The notes beneath the pieces were generated by a model. That model was not told the origin of the DNA, made no database searches, and saw nothing but the letters and a program-made list of their open reading frames with translations. A program made the translations under genes and the position numbers. Positions 25,651-33,212 of a stretch of DNA of 35,143 nucleotides are shown here, piece by piece. The stretch's first letter is position 1. Each line of letters opens with the position of its first letter. The DNA comes from Halalkalibacter oceani (GTDB lineage Bacteria; Bacillota; Bacilli; Bacillales; Bacillaceae_D), in assembly GCF_023715605.1 (NCBI RefSeq), contig NZ_JAMBOL010000034.1, positions 1 to 35,143 of the forward strand, read 5' to 3'.

Positions 25651-25972
25651 CGTCATTCCTCCTTATTCCATCATATACCAGAATATACGAACGAGATAAC
25701 GAAAGGTTGCAGGTTAAAAGGTTTTTTTTCATCTTTTTCCTAGCGCCTAAGCTCTGTACGGAACCACCACTAGAGTTAAAGCCCGTTGTGTGTCGGATTC
25801 TCACAACGGGCTTATGGTGTATGATATGCTGACAGGTTTTGTCTGCCCCTCCCTTCTTTGAAGCATGAGTGGAGTCAATACCTTCCTCAATTCTTCCTTT
25901 CCTTACTGCTGAGAATGTTTATCCTTTCTTATAACCCGGTGGCGGACTCTCAGTTCAAGAGATCTGAGCGTG
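25651..25972. other. 322-base gap, terminator only
   Basis: It contains the stem-loop at 25779-25813. The rest (25814-25972), between that stem and the stop codon of the next gene, shows nothing recognisable. Confidence 0.4.
25779..25813 (-). terminator. 12-bp perfect stem-loop
   Basis: AAGCCCGTTGTG (25779-25790) and CACAACGGGCTT (25802-25813) enclose 11 bases. On the minus strand TTTAAC follows. It likely ends transcription from the 25973-26686 gene before the serine-hydrolase gene. Confidence 0.7.
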
Positions 25973-26686
25973 CTAAATCGTCCATTGATCCTGAATCATT
26001 CCGACGAGATACCATTGACCGTTCCACTTTTCAAACGCCATAATCAGGCTCGCCCAATCCATTCCCGCCAGCTCCTCCGAGCCAGGGAGATGAAATTCAA
26101 CAAAATGAGCGTCAGGATACACCTCATCGGCATTGTGAAGCGTATTTCCCCTCTCGGTAAGCTGATCGAAATGGATGTCCTCAGCCCGGGCGAAATCTTT
26201 TTGATAAAGGAACCGTTCGTAGTATTCCGCCGGCGTTAATTCAATTGCGTGCCCGCTGCCGTCATACGTCCCCCAGAAATACACTGTTGAATCGTTCATC
26301 ATTTTACTAACGCATTCCGGTGTGAAACTTCGATGAGCCTTTTTTACATAAGCATAGGGAGAAAAGCGGACACCCTTTTTCGGATGGACATAATCCGCCA
26401 CAGTGGCGAAGTCTTTCTCAGCTAAAGCGTCCACGACCGTTTTGGCGTGCTTTGTAATCAATTGTTCTTCTGTTTCACGCGGCAGTGAGACCGATTGACG
26501 CGCTTCCTCGTCTCCCCCCATGCTTTGCCGGGCAAGAAAGCCAGATGCAGCCGGCGCGTACTCTGCAGCGATCACCGTCAGACCCGGTCCAACGATGAAC
26601 AGGCAGGCGATGCCAAGACTCATCATTTTGCACAAAATTGGATTGACGTTTTTCACCGTAACCACCCTTTCAAAAGCTCGATTCAT
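25973..26686 (-). CDS. Hypothetical exported/anchored protein
   Basis: 237 residues. A basic start (MNRAFERVVTVKNVNP), one hydrophobic segment (about 22-42, MMSLGIACLFIVGPGLTVIAA) that is a signal anchor or signal peptide, an Ala/Gly-rich linker, then a soluble domain. That domain begins VVDALAEKDFATVADYVHPKKGVRFSPYAYV and ends MAFEKWNGQWYLVGMIQDQWTI (not quoted in full). The alternation and the final GQWYLVGMI look like an NTF2-like or SnoaL-like extracytoplasmic domain of the type found in many Bacillus lipoproteins and sigma-factor-linked proteins, but I do not recognise the family. There is no lipobox cysteine. Start 26686 has AGGAAA at seven bases; the longer TTG frame (26740) has no ribosome site. 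Confidence 0.65.
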   Translation of the reverse strand: MNRAFERVVTVKNVNPILCKMMSLGIACLFIVGPGLTVIAAEYAPAASGFLARQSMGGDEEARQSVSLPRETEEQLITKHAKTVVDALAEKDFATVADYVHPKKGVRFSPYAYVKKAHRSFTPECVSKMMNDSTVYFWGTYDGSGHAIELTPAEYYERFLYQKDFARAEDIHFDQLTERGNTLHNADEVYPDAHFVEFHLPGSEELAGMDWASLIMAFEKWNGQWYLVGMIQDQWTI

Positions 26687-26760
26687 TAGTTTTCCTGTTT
26701 CCATATAAGACGCCGGAAGCAGGGAAAAGGTGGCAGCCAACGTGCGGATCGCTGTTTTTC

Positions 26761-27630
26761 CTAATGAATATTCCGCTTTTTGAAATTTCCACCCTTTACT
26801 TCAGCGACGTCATACACCATGACGAAAGCACGTTCATCAATTTCATGAATAATCTCTTTCATTTTGCTGTCTTCCAAGCGATTAATGACGCATGTAATTT
26901 CTTTAAACTGTTCATTTGAATAGCCGCCTTGCACGATATTGTACGTGGCGCTGCGGCCAAGGCGCTCACGAATCGTTTCGACCATTCGTTCAGGCTGACT
27001 TGTAATAATTTTAAACGTTTTTGAACCGCTCAATCCTTCTTCGACGATATGAATCACCTTTGAGGCGATATAATAGGCGATCGCCGAGAGAAATGCTCCC
27101 TGAAGACCAAAAACAGTCGAAACGAAAATAAAGACAAACATATTTAAAAACAAAATTAAATCACTTGTCCCAAATGGCAATTTCCGCGAAAGCAGAACGG
27201 CCAGCATATCAATCCCGTCTAACGCCCCGCCGTTTCTGAGGGCCAGTCCCATGCCAAAGCCAATAATTATCCCGCCAACAACGGTAACCAAAAGGGTGTC
27301 GCCTTCAACGATCGGCGGAATATGATGCATCATCGTCGTTCCAGCCGCAAGCGAAACAATTCCGATTACGGAATAAATGGCAAAGCTTTTCCCCATCTGT
27401 TTATAGCCTAAAAACACAAAAGGGGTGTTAAGCACGGCGATTAACATCCCAAGGGGGGCACCGCTTAGCTGTGAGCCGACGATGCTTACTCCCGTCACCC
27501 CTCCATCCGATACACTGTTTGGAATTAATACTGCTTCCAATCCATAAGCCGTGATAAATGCACCTATGATAATCATTACTCCTCGTAAAATCTTCGGTAG
27601 TTTGCTTCGTTGTTTTTGTTTTACATCCAT
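26761..27630 (-). CDS. YitT-family membrane protein with DUF2179 domain
   Basis: 289 residues: five to six hydrophobic segments of the YitT_membrane domain (about 12-205; AYGLEAVLIPNSVSDGGVTGVS, GLALRNGGALDGIDMLAVLLSRK and NMFVFIFVS are hallmarks) and a cytoplasmic DUF2179 domain (about 225-280; YSNEQFKEITCVINRLE). B. subtilis has several paralogues, and one study links a member to sporulation or stress, but the biochemical role is not known. Start 27630 follows GAGGAGA at five bases. It is separated from the next gene by 74 bases without a terminator, so they may be co-transcribed. Confidence 0.9.
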   Translation of the reverse strand: MDVKQKQRSKLPKILRGVMIIIGAFITAYGLEAVLIPNSVSDGGVTGVSIVGSQLSGAPLGMLIAVLNTPFVFLGYKQMGKSFAIYSVIGIVSLAAGTTMMHHIPPIVEGDTLLVTVVGGIIIGFGMGLALRNGGALDGIDMLAVLLSRKLPFGTSDLILFLNMFVFIFVSTVFGLQGAFLSAIAYYIASKVIHIVEEGLSGSKTFKIITSQPERMVETIRERLGRSATYNIVQGGYSNEQFKEITCVINRLEDSKMKEIIHEIDERAFVMVYDVAEVKGGNFKKRNIH

Positions 27631-27727
27631 TGCTCTCCTCATTCCCTTGTTCTACTCTACCATATTGGTAATCAATTCTATTTTAACCTTCCATTAAGAA
27701 GCTTACACCTCTTTTTGTTGTCTTTAC

Positions 27728-27779
27728 AAATAGGCTGCCCACTTTAAAGAAATGTTTCATTTAGTGAGCAGCCTATTTT
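27728..27779 (-). terminator. Terminator of the TerC-family gene
   Basis: AAATAGGCTGCCCACT pairs with AGTGAGCAGCCTATTT (one mismatch), ten bases after the stop codon at 27790. The plus-strand side also ends in TTTTT, so it may work in both directions. Confidence 0.75.
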
Positions 27780-27789
27780 TCGTTCAAAA

Positions 27790-28608
27790 TTATAGCACTT
27801 CCATTTTCTTAACTTCCCGTTCATTTTCGTCTTCTGTACTTTCGGTCTTTTTGCCGCTGAGAAACCAGCCACTGAGAGCAATTGAAACGAGAACGGCCCA
27901 GAAGATAATCTTCCAAACTCCGCTTTCTGGAAAATGATGAGGCAACCAATTAATGCTAGGGTGCGCCATTGTGAAAACAGCTAGCTTCACCCCGACCCAA
28001 CCGACAATCATAAAAGCAGCCACTTCCAATCCTGGACGCTCATGTAATAATTTCACAAAGAATGTCGCCGCAAAACGCATAATCACGACACCAGTAAAAC
28101 CGCCGATAAAGATAATCAAAAATTGACCAGCGTCTAAGCCCCCGATTGTACCTAAGCCAGTAGCTGGTAAAACCATTGCCAGAGCTACAGCGGCTAAAAT
28201 CGAGTCAACAGCAAAAGCAATGTCTGCAATCTCGACTTTCAACACAGTCATCCAGAATCCAGATTGCTTTTTGACCTTCGGCTCGGCTGCTTCTGTGGTT
28301 GCCGCTATTACTGCTCGGGCTGAAACAGCCTTTCTCCATAAATGGTTAAATGCGATAAAAAGCAGGTATAAAGCGCCGATTGCTTGTAGCTGCCAAACAT
28401 TGACAAGAAATGAAATGATAAAAAGTGAACCGAGCCTAAAAACAAAAGCCCCAGCTAAACCATAAAACAGTGCTTTTTTACGAAGATCATCAGGCAAATG
28501 CTTAACCATAATCGCTAACACAAGCGCATTGTCCGCTGCTAGAATTCCCTCCAGCACAATTAACACAAGTAATACCCAACTATACTCCAAAAATAATGCC
28601 CATTCCAT
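27790..28608 (-). CDS. TerC-family membrane protein (YkoY/MeeF-type manganese exporter)
   Basis: 272 residues with seven to nine hydrophobic segments. TerC motifs: Glu20 and Asp26-Asn27 in LEGILAADNALVLA, and Glu126, Asp129 and Asp135 in KVEIADIAFAVDSILAA, the acidic pairs thought to bind the metal. B. subtilis relatives YceF and YkoY (MeeF/MeeY) load secreted enzymes with Mn2+ or export it. Start 28608 is fixed by GGAGGAGATAAGG; a longer frame from 28662 would run through the leader hairpin. The gene is preceded by a yybP-ykoY riboswitch, which makes a manganese role likely. Confidence 0.9.
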   Translation of the reverse strand: MEWALFLEYSWVLLVLIVLEGILAADNALVLAIMVKHLPDDLRKKALFYGLAGAFVFRLGSLFIISFLVNVWQLQAIGALYLLFIAFNHLWRKAVSARAVIAATTEAAEPKVKKQSGFWMTVLKVEIADIAFAVDSILAAVALAMVLPATGLGTIGGLDAGQFLIIFIGGFTGVVIMRFAATFFVKLLHERPGLEVAAFMIVGWVGVKLAVFTMAHPSINWLPHHFPESGVWKIIFWAVLVSIALSGWFLSGKKTESTEDENEREVKKMEVL

Positions 28609-28634
28609 TTTCCTTATCTCCTCCATTTGCATAC

Positions 28635-28671
28635 AAAAAGCCTTTACCAACAACTCAGGCAAAGGCTTTTT
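28635..28671 (-). terminator. Second leader hairpin ahead of the TerC gene
   Basis: On the minus strand AAAAAGCCTTTGCC pairs with GGTAAAGGCTTTTT (one G-U pair) and ends in five T, 27 bases before the start codon. It repeats the design of the first riboswitch terminator and also carries the CCTTTGCC sequence usual for the 3' side of the aptamer. Confidence 0.75.
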
Positions 28672-28675
28672 GATA

Positions 28676-28718
28676 CAAAAAAGACCTTTACCCGAATTTT
28701 TTGTCAGGTAAAGGTCTT
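28676..28718 (-). terminator. Riboswitch expression-platform terminator
   Basis: On the minus strand AAGACCTTTACC (28718-28707) pairs with GGTAAAGGTCTT (28692-28681), followed by TTTTT. The 5' arm is also the 3' strand of aptamer helix P1, so metal binding should prevent termination. Confidence 0.85.
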
Positions 28719-28808
28719 GCTAACAACATAAGTTGCCAATAAAGCCGGAAACTGTTTCCAGTTACGCGATGACGACTTTATTGTTTTCATAGCTACTCCC
28801 CTTTAGTG
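28707..28808 (-). promoter_or_regulatory. yybP-ykoY manganese riboswitch aptamer
   Basis: The conserved blocks are present in order on the minus strand: ACTAAAGGGGAGTAGC (P1 5' side and L1), AAAGTCGTCATCGCG, CCGGCTTTATTGGCAAC, and TTAGCAAGACCTTTACC (P1 3' side). The family binds Mn2+ between L1 and L3. It controls the TerC-family gene, as in B. subtilis ykoY, and should switch it on when manganese is high. Confidence 0.9.
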
Positions 28809-28837
28809 GGCTTACTGTATGTAATTTAGTAATGACT

Positions 28838-28866
28838 ATAGTAAACTTCTTTTCTATTTTTGTCAA
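28838..28866 (-). promoter_or_regulatory. Sigma-A promoter of the riboswitch leader
   Basis: On the minus strand TTGACA (28866-28861), 17 bases, TACTAT (28843-28838), about 30 bases upstream of the aptamer. Confidence 0.7.
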
Positions 28867-28999
28867 TAAACATATGATAACAATAAATGTTGTTCCTTCT
28901 CGAATTTGAAAATTGATTCGTACCGAGCAACAGCAAAGAGTATAGCCAGCTCACTCGTCAAACTAGACTACATTCAGCACTAATACCGAAGCGTTACAG
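28867..28999. other. Gap between the TerC promoter and the next SDR gene
   Basis: 133 bases without a recognisable gene. No clear terminator follows the SDR stop codon at 29000. Confidence 0.3.
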
Positions 29000-29848
29000 T
29001 TAAAATGATAGCACAAATGGCGGAATATAGCGACCGTCAATATCGGTAAACTGGTACTCTTTCGCCAAGTCACCGACTTTCACGACCCGCCCGCTTTTTT
29101 TCATCACATCAGGATCCATCGCCAACGCTTTAATGCCCCGCCCAACATAGTATGGTGTTTCCGATGCCTGCAATTCTTTTATTTCCTGCCAATGCGCTTC
29201 GTCAGTCTGGAAATGCTGCAACACAAGCTCGGTTCGCATAAACCCCGGAGATACAGCGACCACGGCAATGTTATCCGCTTTTACTTCAAGCGATAATCCA
29301 TATGCCATGCGAATCAGGGCGTTTTTCGCCAAATCGTAATAAAACTGCCCGGTGTATTTATCATTATCCCAAAAAGTCGTATGAACAATCAGCGCTTGAT
29401 TATTCTCACGCAGCAATGGAAGCGCAAAATGATTTGTCGCCAGCTGGGCCCGGACACCTGCGGTAAACATCGTATCCCAATGCTTCAGCGGCAATTCCCA
29501 GAACGCCCCAGGCTCCACACCAAGGTCATGAGCGCCCCAGACGTTATTGACGACGATGTCAAGCTTTCCTTGCTCACGTCGAATTTGTGCAATCGCTGCT
29601 TCCGTTTCCGCATCGTTCGTATGATCGCAACGAATCGCGCTCGCTTTGCCTCCGGATGCTTCAATCTCAGAGACGGTTTCATCAATCGTCCCCGGCCACT
29701 GATTCGTTGTATTCCCACTCGTACTGCGCCCCGTCACATATACGGTCGCTCCGGCTTTCCCCAACTCAATCGCGATCCCGCGGCCTGCTCCTCTGCTTCC
29801 CCCTGTGACGAGCGCTACTTTTCCGGTTAATTGTTTCATTTGTTTCAT
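29000..29848 (-). CDS. Short-chain dehydrogenase (DHRS1-like)
   Basis: 282-residue SDR. Cofactor loop TGGSRGAGRGIA at 15-26 with RSTSG after the second strand (NADP-type arginine), NNVWG in place of NNAG, the active-site segment TTFWDNDKYTGQFYYDLAK with YxxxK as Tyr-Asp-Leu-Ala-Lys, and VSPGFMRTEL. The catalytic serine position is occupied by Thr/Phe-Trp as in some DHRS1-like members. The substrate is unknown. It is divergent from a WYL regulator 93 bases away, its likely controller. The start may be 29848 or, with better spacing from AAAGG, 29839. Confidence 0.85.
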   Translation of the reverse strand: MKQMKQLTGKVALVTGGSRGAGRGIAIELGKAGATVYVTGRSTSGNTTNQWPGTIDETVSEIEASGGKASAIRCDHTNDAETEAAIAQIRREQGKLDIVVNNVWGAHDLGVEPGAFWELPLKHWDTMFTAGVRAQLATNHFALPLLRENNQALIVHTTFWDNDKYTGQFYYDLAKNALIRMAYGLSLEVKADNIAVVAVSPGFMRTELVLQHFQTDEAHWQEIKELQASETPYYVGRGIKALAMDPDVMKKSGRVVKVGDLAKEYQFTDIDGRYIPPFVLSF

Positions 29849-29888
29849 CCTTTCCTCGTTGAAGTTCTTTCATTATAATGACCCATTG

Positions 29889-29917
29889 TTGACATCTATT
29901 GTCATCTTTCCTTAAAT
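29889..29917 (+). promoter_or_regulatory. Promoter of the WYL regulator with overlapping inverted repeat
   Basis: TTGACA (29889-29894), 17 bases, TTAAAT (29912-29917). TGACA-N5-TGTCA (29890-29904) overlaps the -35 box. On the other strand a TATAAT faces the SDR gene (about 29874-29879) without a good -35, so one bound regulator could affect both directions. Confidence 0.5.
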
Positions 29918-29941
29918 TAAAAGTAGCGAAAATCAGAAAGG

Positions 29942-30916
29942 GTGAGTACAATCAGAGCGGACCGTTTACTATCGATCCTTTTACTATTGCAATCTCAGCG
30001 CCAACTAACCGCAAAAGAGCTCGCGGAGAAACTCGAAGTTTCCAAGCGGACAATTTACAGGGATATGGAAGCGTTAAGTGGCATTGGCATTCCGGTATTT
30101 TCCCAGCGCGGACAAAACGGCGGCTGGTCATTAGTAGACGGCTTTCAAACCAGCTTAACAGGGATGACGGAAACAGAACTACGTACGCTGCTCGTTTCTC
30201 CTTCTGTTCAGTTTCTTGATGACCTCGGGCTGACTCGCTCTTCCGAGGAAGCGAGGCAGAAACTGCTCGCTTCCCTGCCCTCGGCCAATCGGGAAAAGGC
30301 GAAGGATGTCTGGAACCGTATTCATATTGACACGAGTGGCTGGCGTCAACGAAAGGAAAAGGTCACAGCGTTTGATGTCTTGAAAGAAGCGATATGGAGC
30401 AATTACAAATTAAACATCATTTACGAGCAGGCAGACGGGAAAACAGCTGAACGGGTTGTTTCTCCACTTGGACTCGTGGCGAAGGGAGAGCGCTGGTACT
30501 TAATTGCACAAAAAGATAATGGTGCCATCCGCAATTACAGAGCCTCGCGCATTCATTCCGCGGCCTTGGCTAACGAATCATGTAAACGGCCGGAGAACTT
30601 TGACCTCGCCAACTACTGGAAAGCATCGACAGCCGCCTTTCTGGCAACATTGCCGACATTTGAAGTCACCGTTGAGGTGACAGCGGCGATATGGCCCAGG
30701 CTGCGTTACAGCGGGCGGTTCGTTCGCGTCGTCGAGCTTGGAACAGAACGAGAGCAGGATTGGATTCCCGTCAAGCTCTCTTTCGATACGAAAGAAGAAG
30801 CAAGAGGATATATTCTCGGATTCGCCGATCAAATAAAAGTAATTGAGCCAAAAGAACTGATCTGTGACATTCTTCAGCAGGCCGAAGCTGCCGTCGCCTT
30901 TTATAAACAATTATAA
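29942..30916 (+). CDS. HTH-11/WYL-domain transcriptional regulator (YafY-like)
   Basis: 324 residues: DeoR-like helix-turn-helix at about 4-60 (RADRLLSILLLLQ, LTAKELAEKLEVSKRTIYRDMEAL), a QNGGWSL wing, and a WYL domain at about 135-315 (FDVLKEAIWSNYKLNIIYE, GLVAKGERWYLIAQKDNGAIRNYRASRI). WYL domains sense small ligands or nucleic acids. The GTG start at 29942 directly abuts AAAGG, unusually close spacing, but no better start keeps the DNA-binding domain whole. It should control the divergent SDR. Confidence 0.9.
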   Translation: MSTIRADRLLSILLLLQSQRQLTAKELAEKLEVSKRTIYRDMEALSGIGIPVFSQRGQNGGWSLVDGFQTSLTGMTETELRTLLVSPSVQFLDDLGLTRSSEEARQKLLASLPSANREKAKDVWNRIHIDTSGWRQRKEKVTAFDVLKEAIWSNYKLNIIYEQADGKTAERVVSPLGLVAKGERWYLIAQKDNGAIRNYRASRIHSAALANESCKRPENFDLANYWKASTAAFLATLPTFEVTVEVTAAIWPRLRYSGRFVRVVELGTEREQDWIPVKLSFDTKEEARGYILGFADQIKVIEPKELICDILQQAEAAVAFYKQL

Positions 30917-30918
30917 AA

Positions 30919-30959
30919 AAGCGGCTGAAAAAGTGAAACTCATCCTTTTTCAGCCGCTT
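30919..30959. terminator. Bidirectional terminator between WYL regulator and FabF genes
   Basis: AAGCGGCTGAAAAAG pairs with CTTTTTCAGCCGCTT around 11 bases, flanked by A and T runs. Third member of the recurring hairpin set. Confidence 0.85.
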
Positions 30960-30973
30960 CCTCTTTGGACTCT

Positions 30974-32209
30974 CTACTCAAATTTTTTTAAAATAATCGT
31001 GGAATTATGACCGCCAAATCCAAATGAATTGGATAGGCCGATGGAGAGCGCCGCCTGCCGCGCTCCTTCTGCGGCATAATCTAAATCACAGCTTGGATCC
31101 GGATTTTGCAAATTGATCGTTGGGGGAATGAGATTTTCCTGCAGACTTTTGACGAGAGCAATTGCCTCGACTCCTCCTGCCGCGCCGAGCATGTGGCCGA
31201 GCATCGACTTATTGGCTGTGACCGGGATTTGATAGGCTGCATCGCCGAACATCTGCTTGATCGCCTTCGTTTCCGCCAAATCACCCGCCGCTGTACTTGT
31301 CGCATGAGCGCTAATCAGATCAATATCAGCCATGGCTACTTTCGCTTTTTTCAGCGCGCGCTTCATCGCTAAATAAGCGCCCTTTCCTTCAGGATGCGGC
31401 GCGACCATATGATGAGCATCCGAGCTGGCTCCGTAGCCGATCACTTCAGCCAAAATCGGCGCCTGGCGTTTCAACGCATGCTCATAGGATTCCAGCAGCA
31501 AAATGCCTGCTCCCTCGCTCATCACAAAGCCGTCTCTGTCCGCCTCAAACGGCCGGCTGGCGGCCTCCGGCTCCTCGTTTCTCGTTGATAGCGCCTTCGC
31601 ATTTCCGAAACTGGCCAGCGATAAATTCGTAATCGCCGCTTCCGTCCCACCGGCAAGCATCATATCCGCATCATCGTTTTGAATCGTATGATAGGCTTCT
31701 CCGATTGCTGTATTGCCGATTGAGCACGCGGTTACCGGCGACATGGACGGCCCATGCGCGCCAAACCTCATGCTGATTTGCGCCGCAGCTGCGTTGGCGA
31801 TCATCATCGGCACAAGCTGCGGACTGACCCGTCCGGCCCCACGTTCATTTAATAGATTGACATTGTCTATAAACGTCTGAATCCCGCCAATTCCTGAGCC
31901 AACAAAAACGCCAAAGCGCTCACGGTCAACCTCTTCCGGCTCGAACCGTCCCGCCTCTAAAGCGGATTCAGCTGCTGCGAGGGCAAACTGCACAAACCGG
32001 TCGAGCCGCCGTGCTTCTTTTCTTCCCCAGCGTGCTTCCGGATTGAAGTCACGCACAAGGCCGGCAATTTTTGTTTTCGAGTCAGCCACATCAAACGTAT
32101 CAATCGGTGAAATGCCCGATTTCCCTTCAACTAAGTGCTTCCAAAACGTATCGACATCATGACCAAGGGGCGAGATGACCCCCATCCCGGTAATCACAAC
32201 TCTTTTCAT
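30974..32209 (-). CDS. 3-oxoacyl-[ACP] synthase II (FabF/KAS II), stand-alone copy
   Basis: 411-residue condensing enzyme: adds malonyl-ACP carbons to an acyl chain. The triad is intact: Cys162 (VTACS), His302 (HATST) and His339 (KSMLGH), with Lys334. The C-terminus NSFGFGGHNSTIIL is standard. Compared with housekeeping B. subtilis FabF from memory, it has VTACSIGNTAIG rather than VTACATGTNSIG and HATSTAAGDLAE rather than HGTSTYYNDKYE, so it looks like a paralogue. It stands alone, without fabH or acyl carrier genes. Start 32209 follows GGGAGG; an ATG five codons earlier lies on that site. The XRE regulator is divergent. Confidence 0.88.
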   Translation of the reverse strand: MKRVVITGMGVISPLGHDVDTFWKHLVEGKSGISPIDTFDVADSKTKIAGLVRDFNPEARWGRKEARRLDRFVQFALAAAESALEAGRFEPEEVDRERFGVFVGSGIGGIQTFIDNVNLLNERGAGRVSPQLVPMMIANAAAAQISMRFGAHGPSMSPVTACSIGNTAIGEAYHTIQNDDADMMLAGGTEAAITNLSLASFGNAKALSTRNEEPEAASRPFEADRDGFVMSEGAGILLLESYEHALKRQAPILAEVIGYGASSDAHHMVAPHPEGKGAYLAMKRALKKAKVAMADIDLISAHATSTAAGDLAETKAIKQMFGDAAYQIPVTANKSMLGHMLGAAGGVEAIALVKSLQENLIPPTINLQNPDPSCDLDYAAEGARQAALSIGLSNSFGFGGHNSTIILKKFE

Positions 32210-32258
32210 TTCCCAGCCTCCCATCGCGTTTTCTTTAGTTTAACGTGTTCCCATCCTA

Positions 32259-32287
32259 TTACAAGTTGTTGTTTATCATAGTATAAT
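32259..32287 (+). promoter_or_regulatory. Promoter of the XRE regulator
   Basis: TTACAA (32259-32264), 17 bases, perfect TATAAT (32282-32287). An inverted repeat TAGTA-N7-TACTA (32279-32295) overlaps the -10 box and could be an autoregulatory site, also near the fabF promoter. Confidence 0.55.
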
Positions 32288-32323
32288 GAGTACTAGCATA
32301 AGCAAATGGGAGAGGGAACGACG

Positions 32324-33181
32324 ATGAATCGTGAAACGAGACTCCAAGCATTATCTGATTTTTTAAAAGGAAAACGGGCAAAGCTGAATCCGCAAATGGT
32401 CGGACTGCCAACAGGCATTCGCCGCAGAACTCCAGGATTGCGGAGGGAAGAGGTTGCCCAACTGGCAGGCGTTAGCACGACGTGGTACACATGGCTTGAG
32501 CAGGGACGGGACATTCATGTCTCCACCTCTGTATTAGAAGGTATTTCAGCGGCATTGCAACTGAATAAAGACGAAAAAAAATATTTGTACGGCTTGGCCC
32601 TGGATGAAGGAACGGAGCGCCCCGCTCCCGCCCCGGAAGAGATTCAGATCAGCCCCCCGCTGCAAAAGATTCTACAGGAGCTTAGAAACTGCCCTTCGAT
32701 CATCACCGACCGCCGTTGCTTTATCGTCGGCTGGAATGAGGCTGCGGCCAATGTGTTCCTCGATTTCGCCCAAATTCCGCCAGCTGAAAGAAACTTGATC
32801 CGGCTGCTTTTTGCACGCAAGGAATTCAGAAGCCTGGCAGTCAACTGGGTCGAATTCGTCAGAGGGTTTATCGCGATTTTCCGGACGTATTACGGGCAAT
32901 ATGTTGCTGATCACTGGTACATTGATTTCATTGAAGAACTGGAAAACGACTATCCGGAGTTCCGGCAATTGTGGCATGAAAGCGAAGTCAGCTCGGCGCC
33001 GGACATTCAAATTGAATTCCGTCATGCCAAGGCGGGGAAAATGGTTTTCAATCTGACCTCTTTACAAGTCCAGGGCCATCATGATGTACGATGCAGTGTC
33101 TACACCCCTGTTGAAAACACGGGAACCGAGAAGAAGCTGAAGCGCTTGATGAATGGAAATGAACTTGCCGCAAAAGGCTGA
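32324..33181 (+). CDS. XRE-family regulator with MmyB-like ligand-binding domain
   Basis: 285 residues: an actinomycete-style XRE helix-turn-helix (about 5-85; LSDFLKGKRAKL, IRRRTPGLRREEVAQLAGVSTTWYTWLEQGRD) and the MmyB-like PAS-fold ligand domain (about 105-270; GWNEAAANVF, RNLIRLLFA, FRQLWHESEV). The ligand domain binds fatty acids in characterised relatives, which would fit the divergent fabF copy; this link is inference. ATG at 32324 follows GAGAGGGA. Confidence 0.88.
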   Translation: MNRETRLQALSDFLKGKRAKLNPQMVGLPTGIRRRTPGLRREEVAQLAGVSTTWYTWLEQGRDIHVSTSVLEGISAALQLNKDEKKYLYGLALDEGTERPAPAPEEIQISPPLQKILQELRNCPSIITDRRCFIVGWNEAAANVFLDFAQIPPAERNLIRLLFARKEFRSLAVNWVEFVRGFIAIFRTYYGQYVADHWYIDFIEELENDYPEFRQLWHESEVSSAPDIQIEFRHAKAGKMVFNLTSLQVQGHHDVRCSVYTPVENTGTEKKLKRLMNGNELAAKG

Positions 33182-33196
33182 GAATGGCCTTTGCGG
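33168..33196. terminator. Stem-loop across the XRE gene stop codon
   Basis: CCGCAAAAGGC and GGCCTTTGCGG form a GC-rich stem (one mismatch) with a 7-base loop between the convergent XRE and AraC genes. There is no T-run. Confidence 0.5.
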
Positions 33197-33212
33197 GACA
33201 AGCTTGTTACGA

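Noticed and set aside
27008-27025. AAACGTTT inside the YitT gene as a further LacI site
   Set aside because: It is within coding sequence, far from the island, and the motif is short enough to occur by chance. AACGTT also occurs in the AraC gene near 33500.
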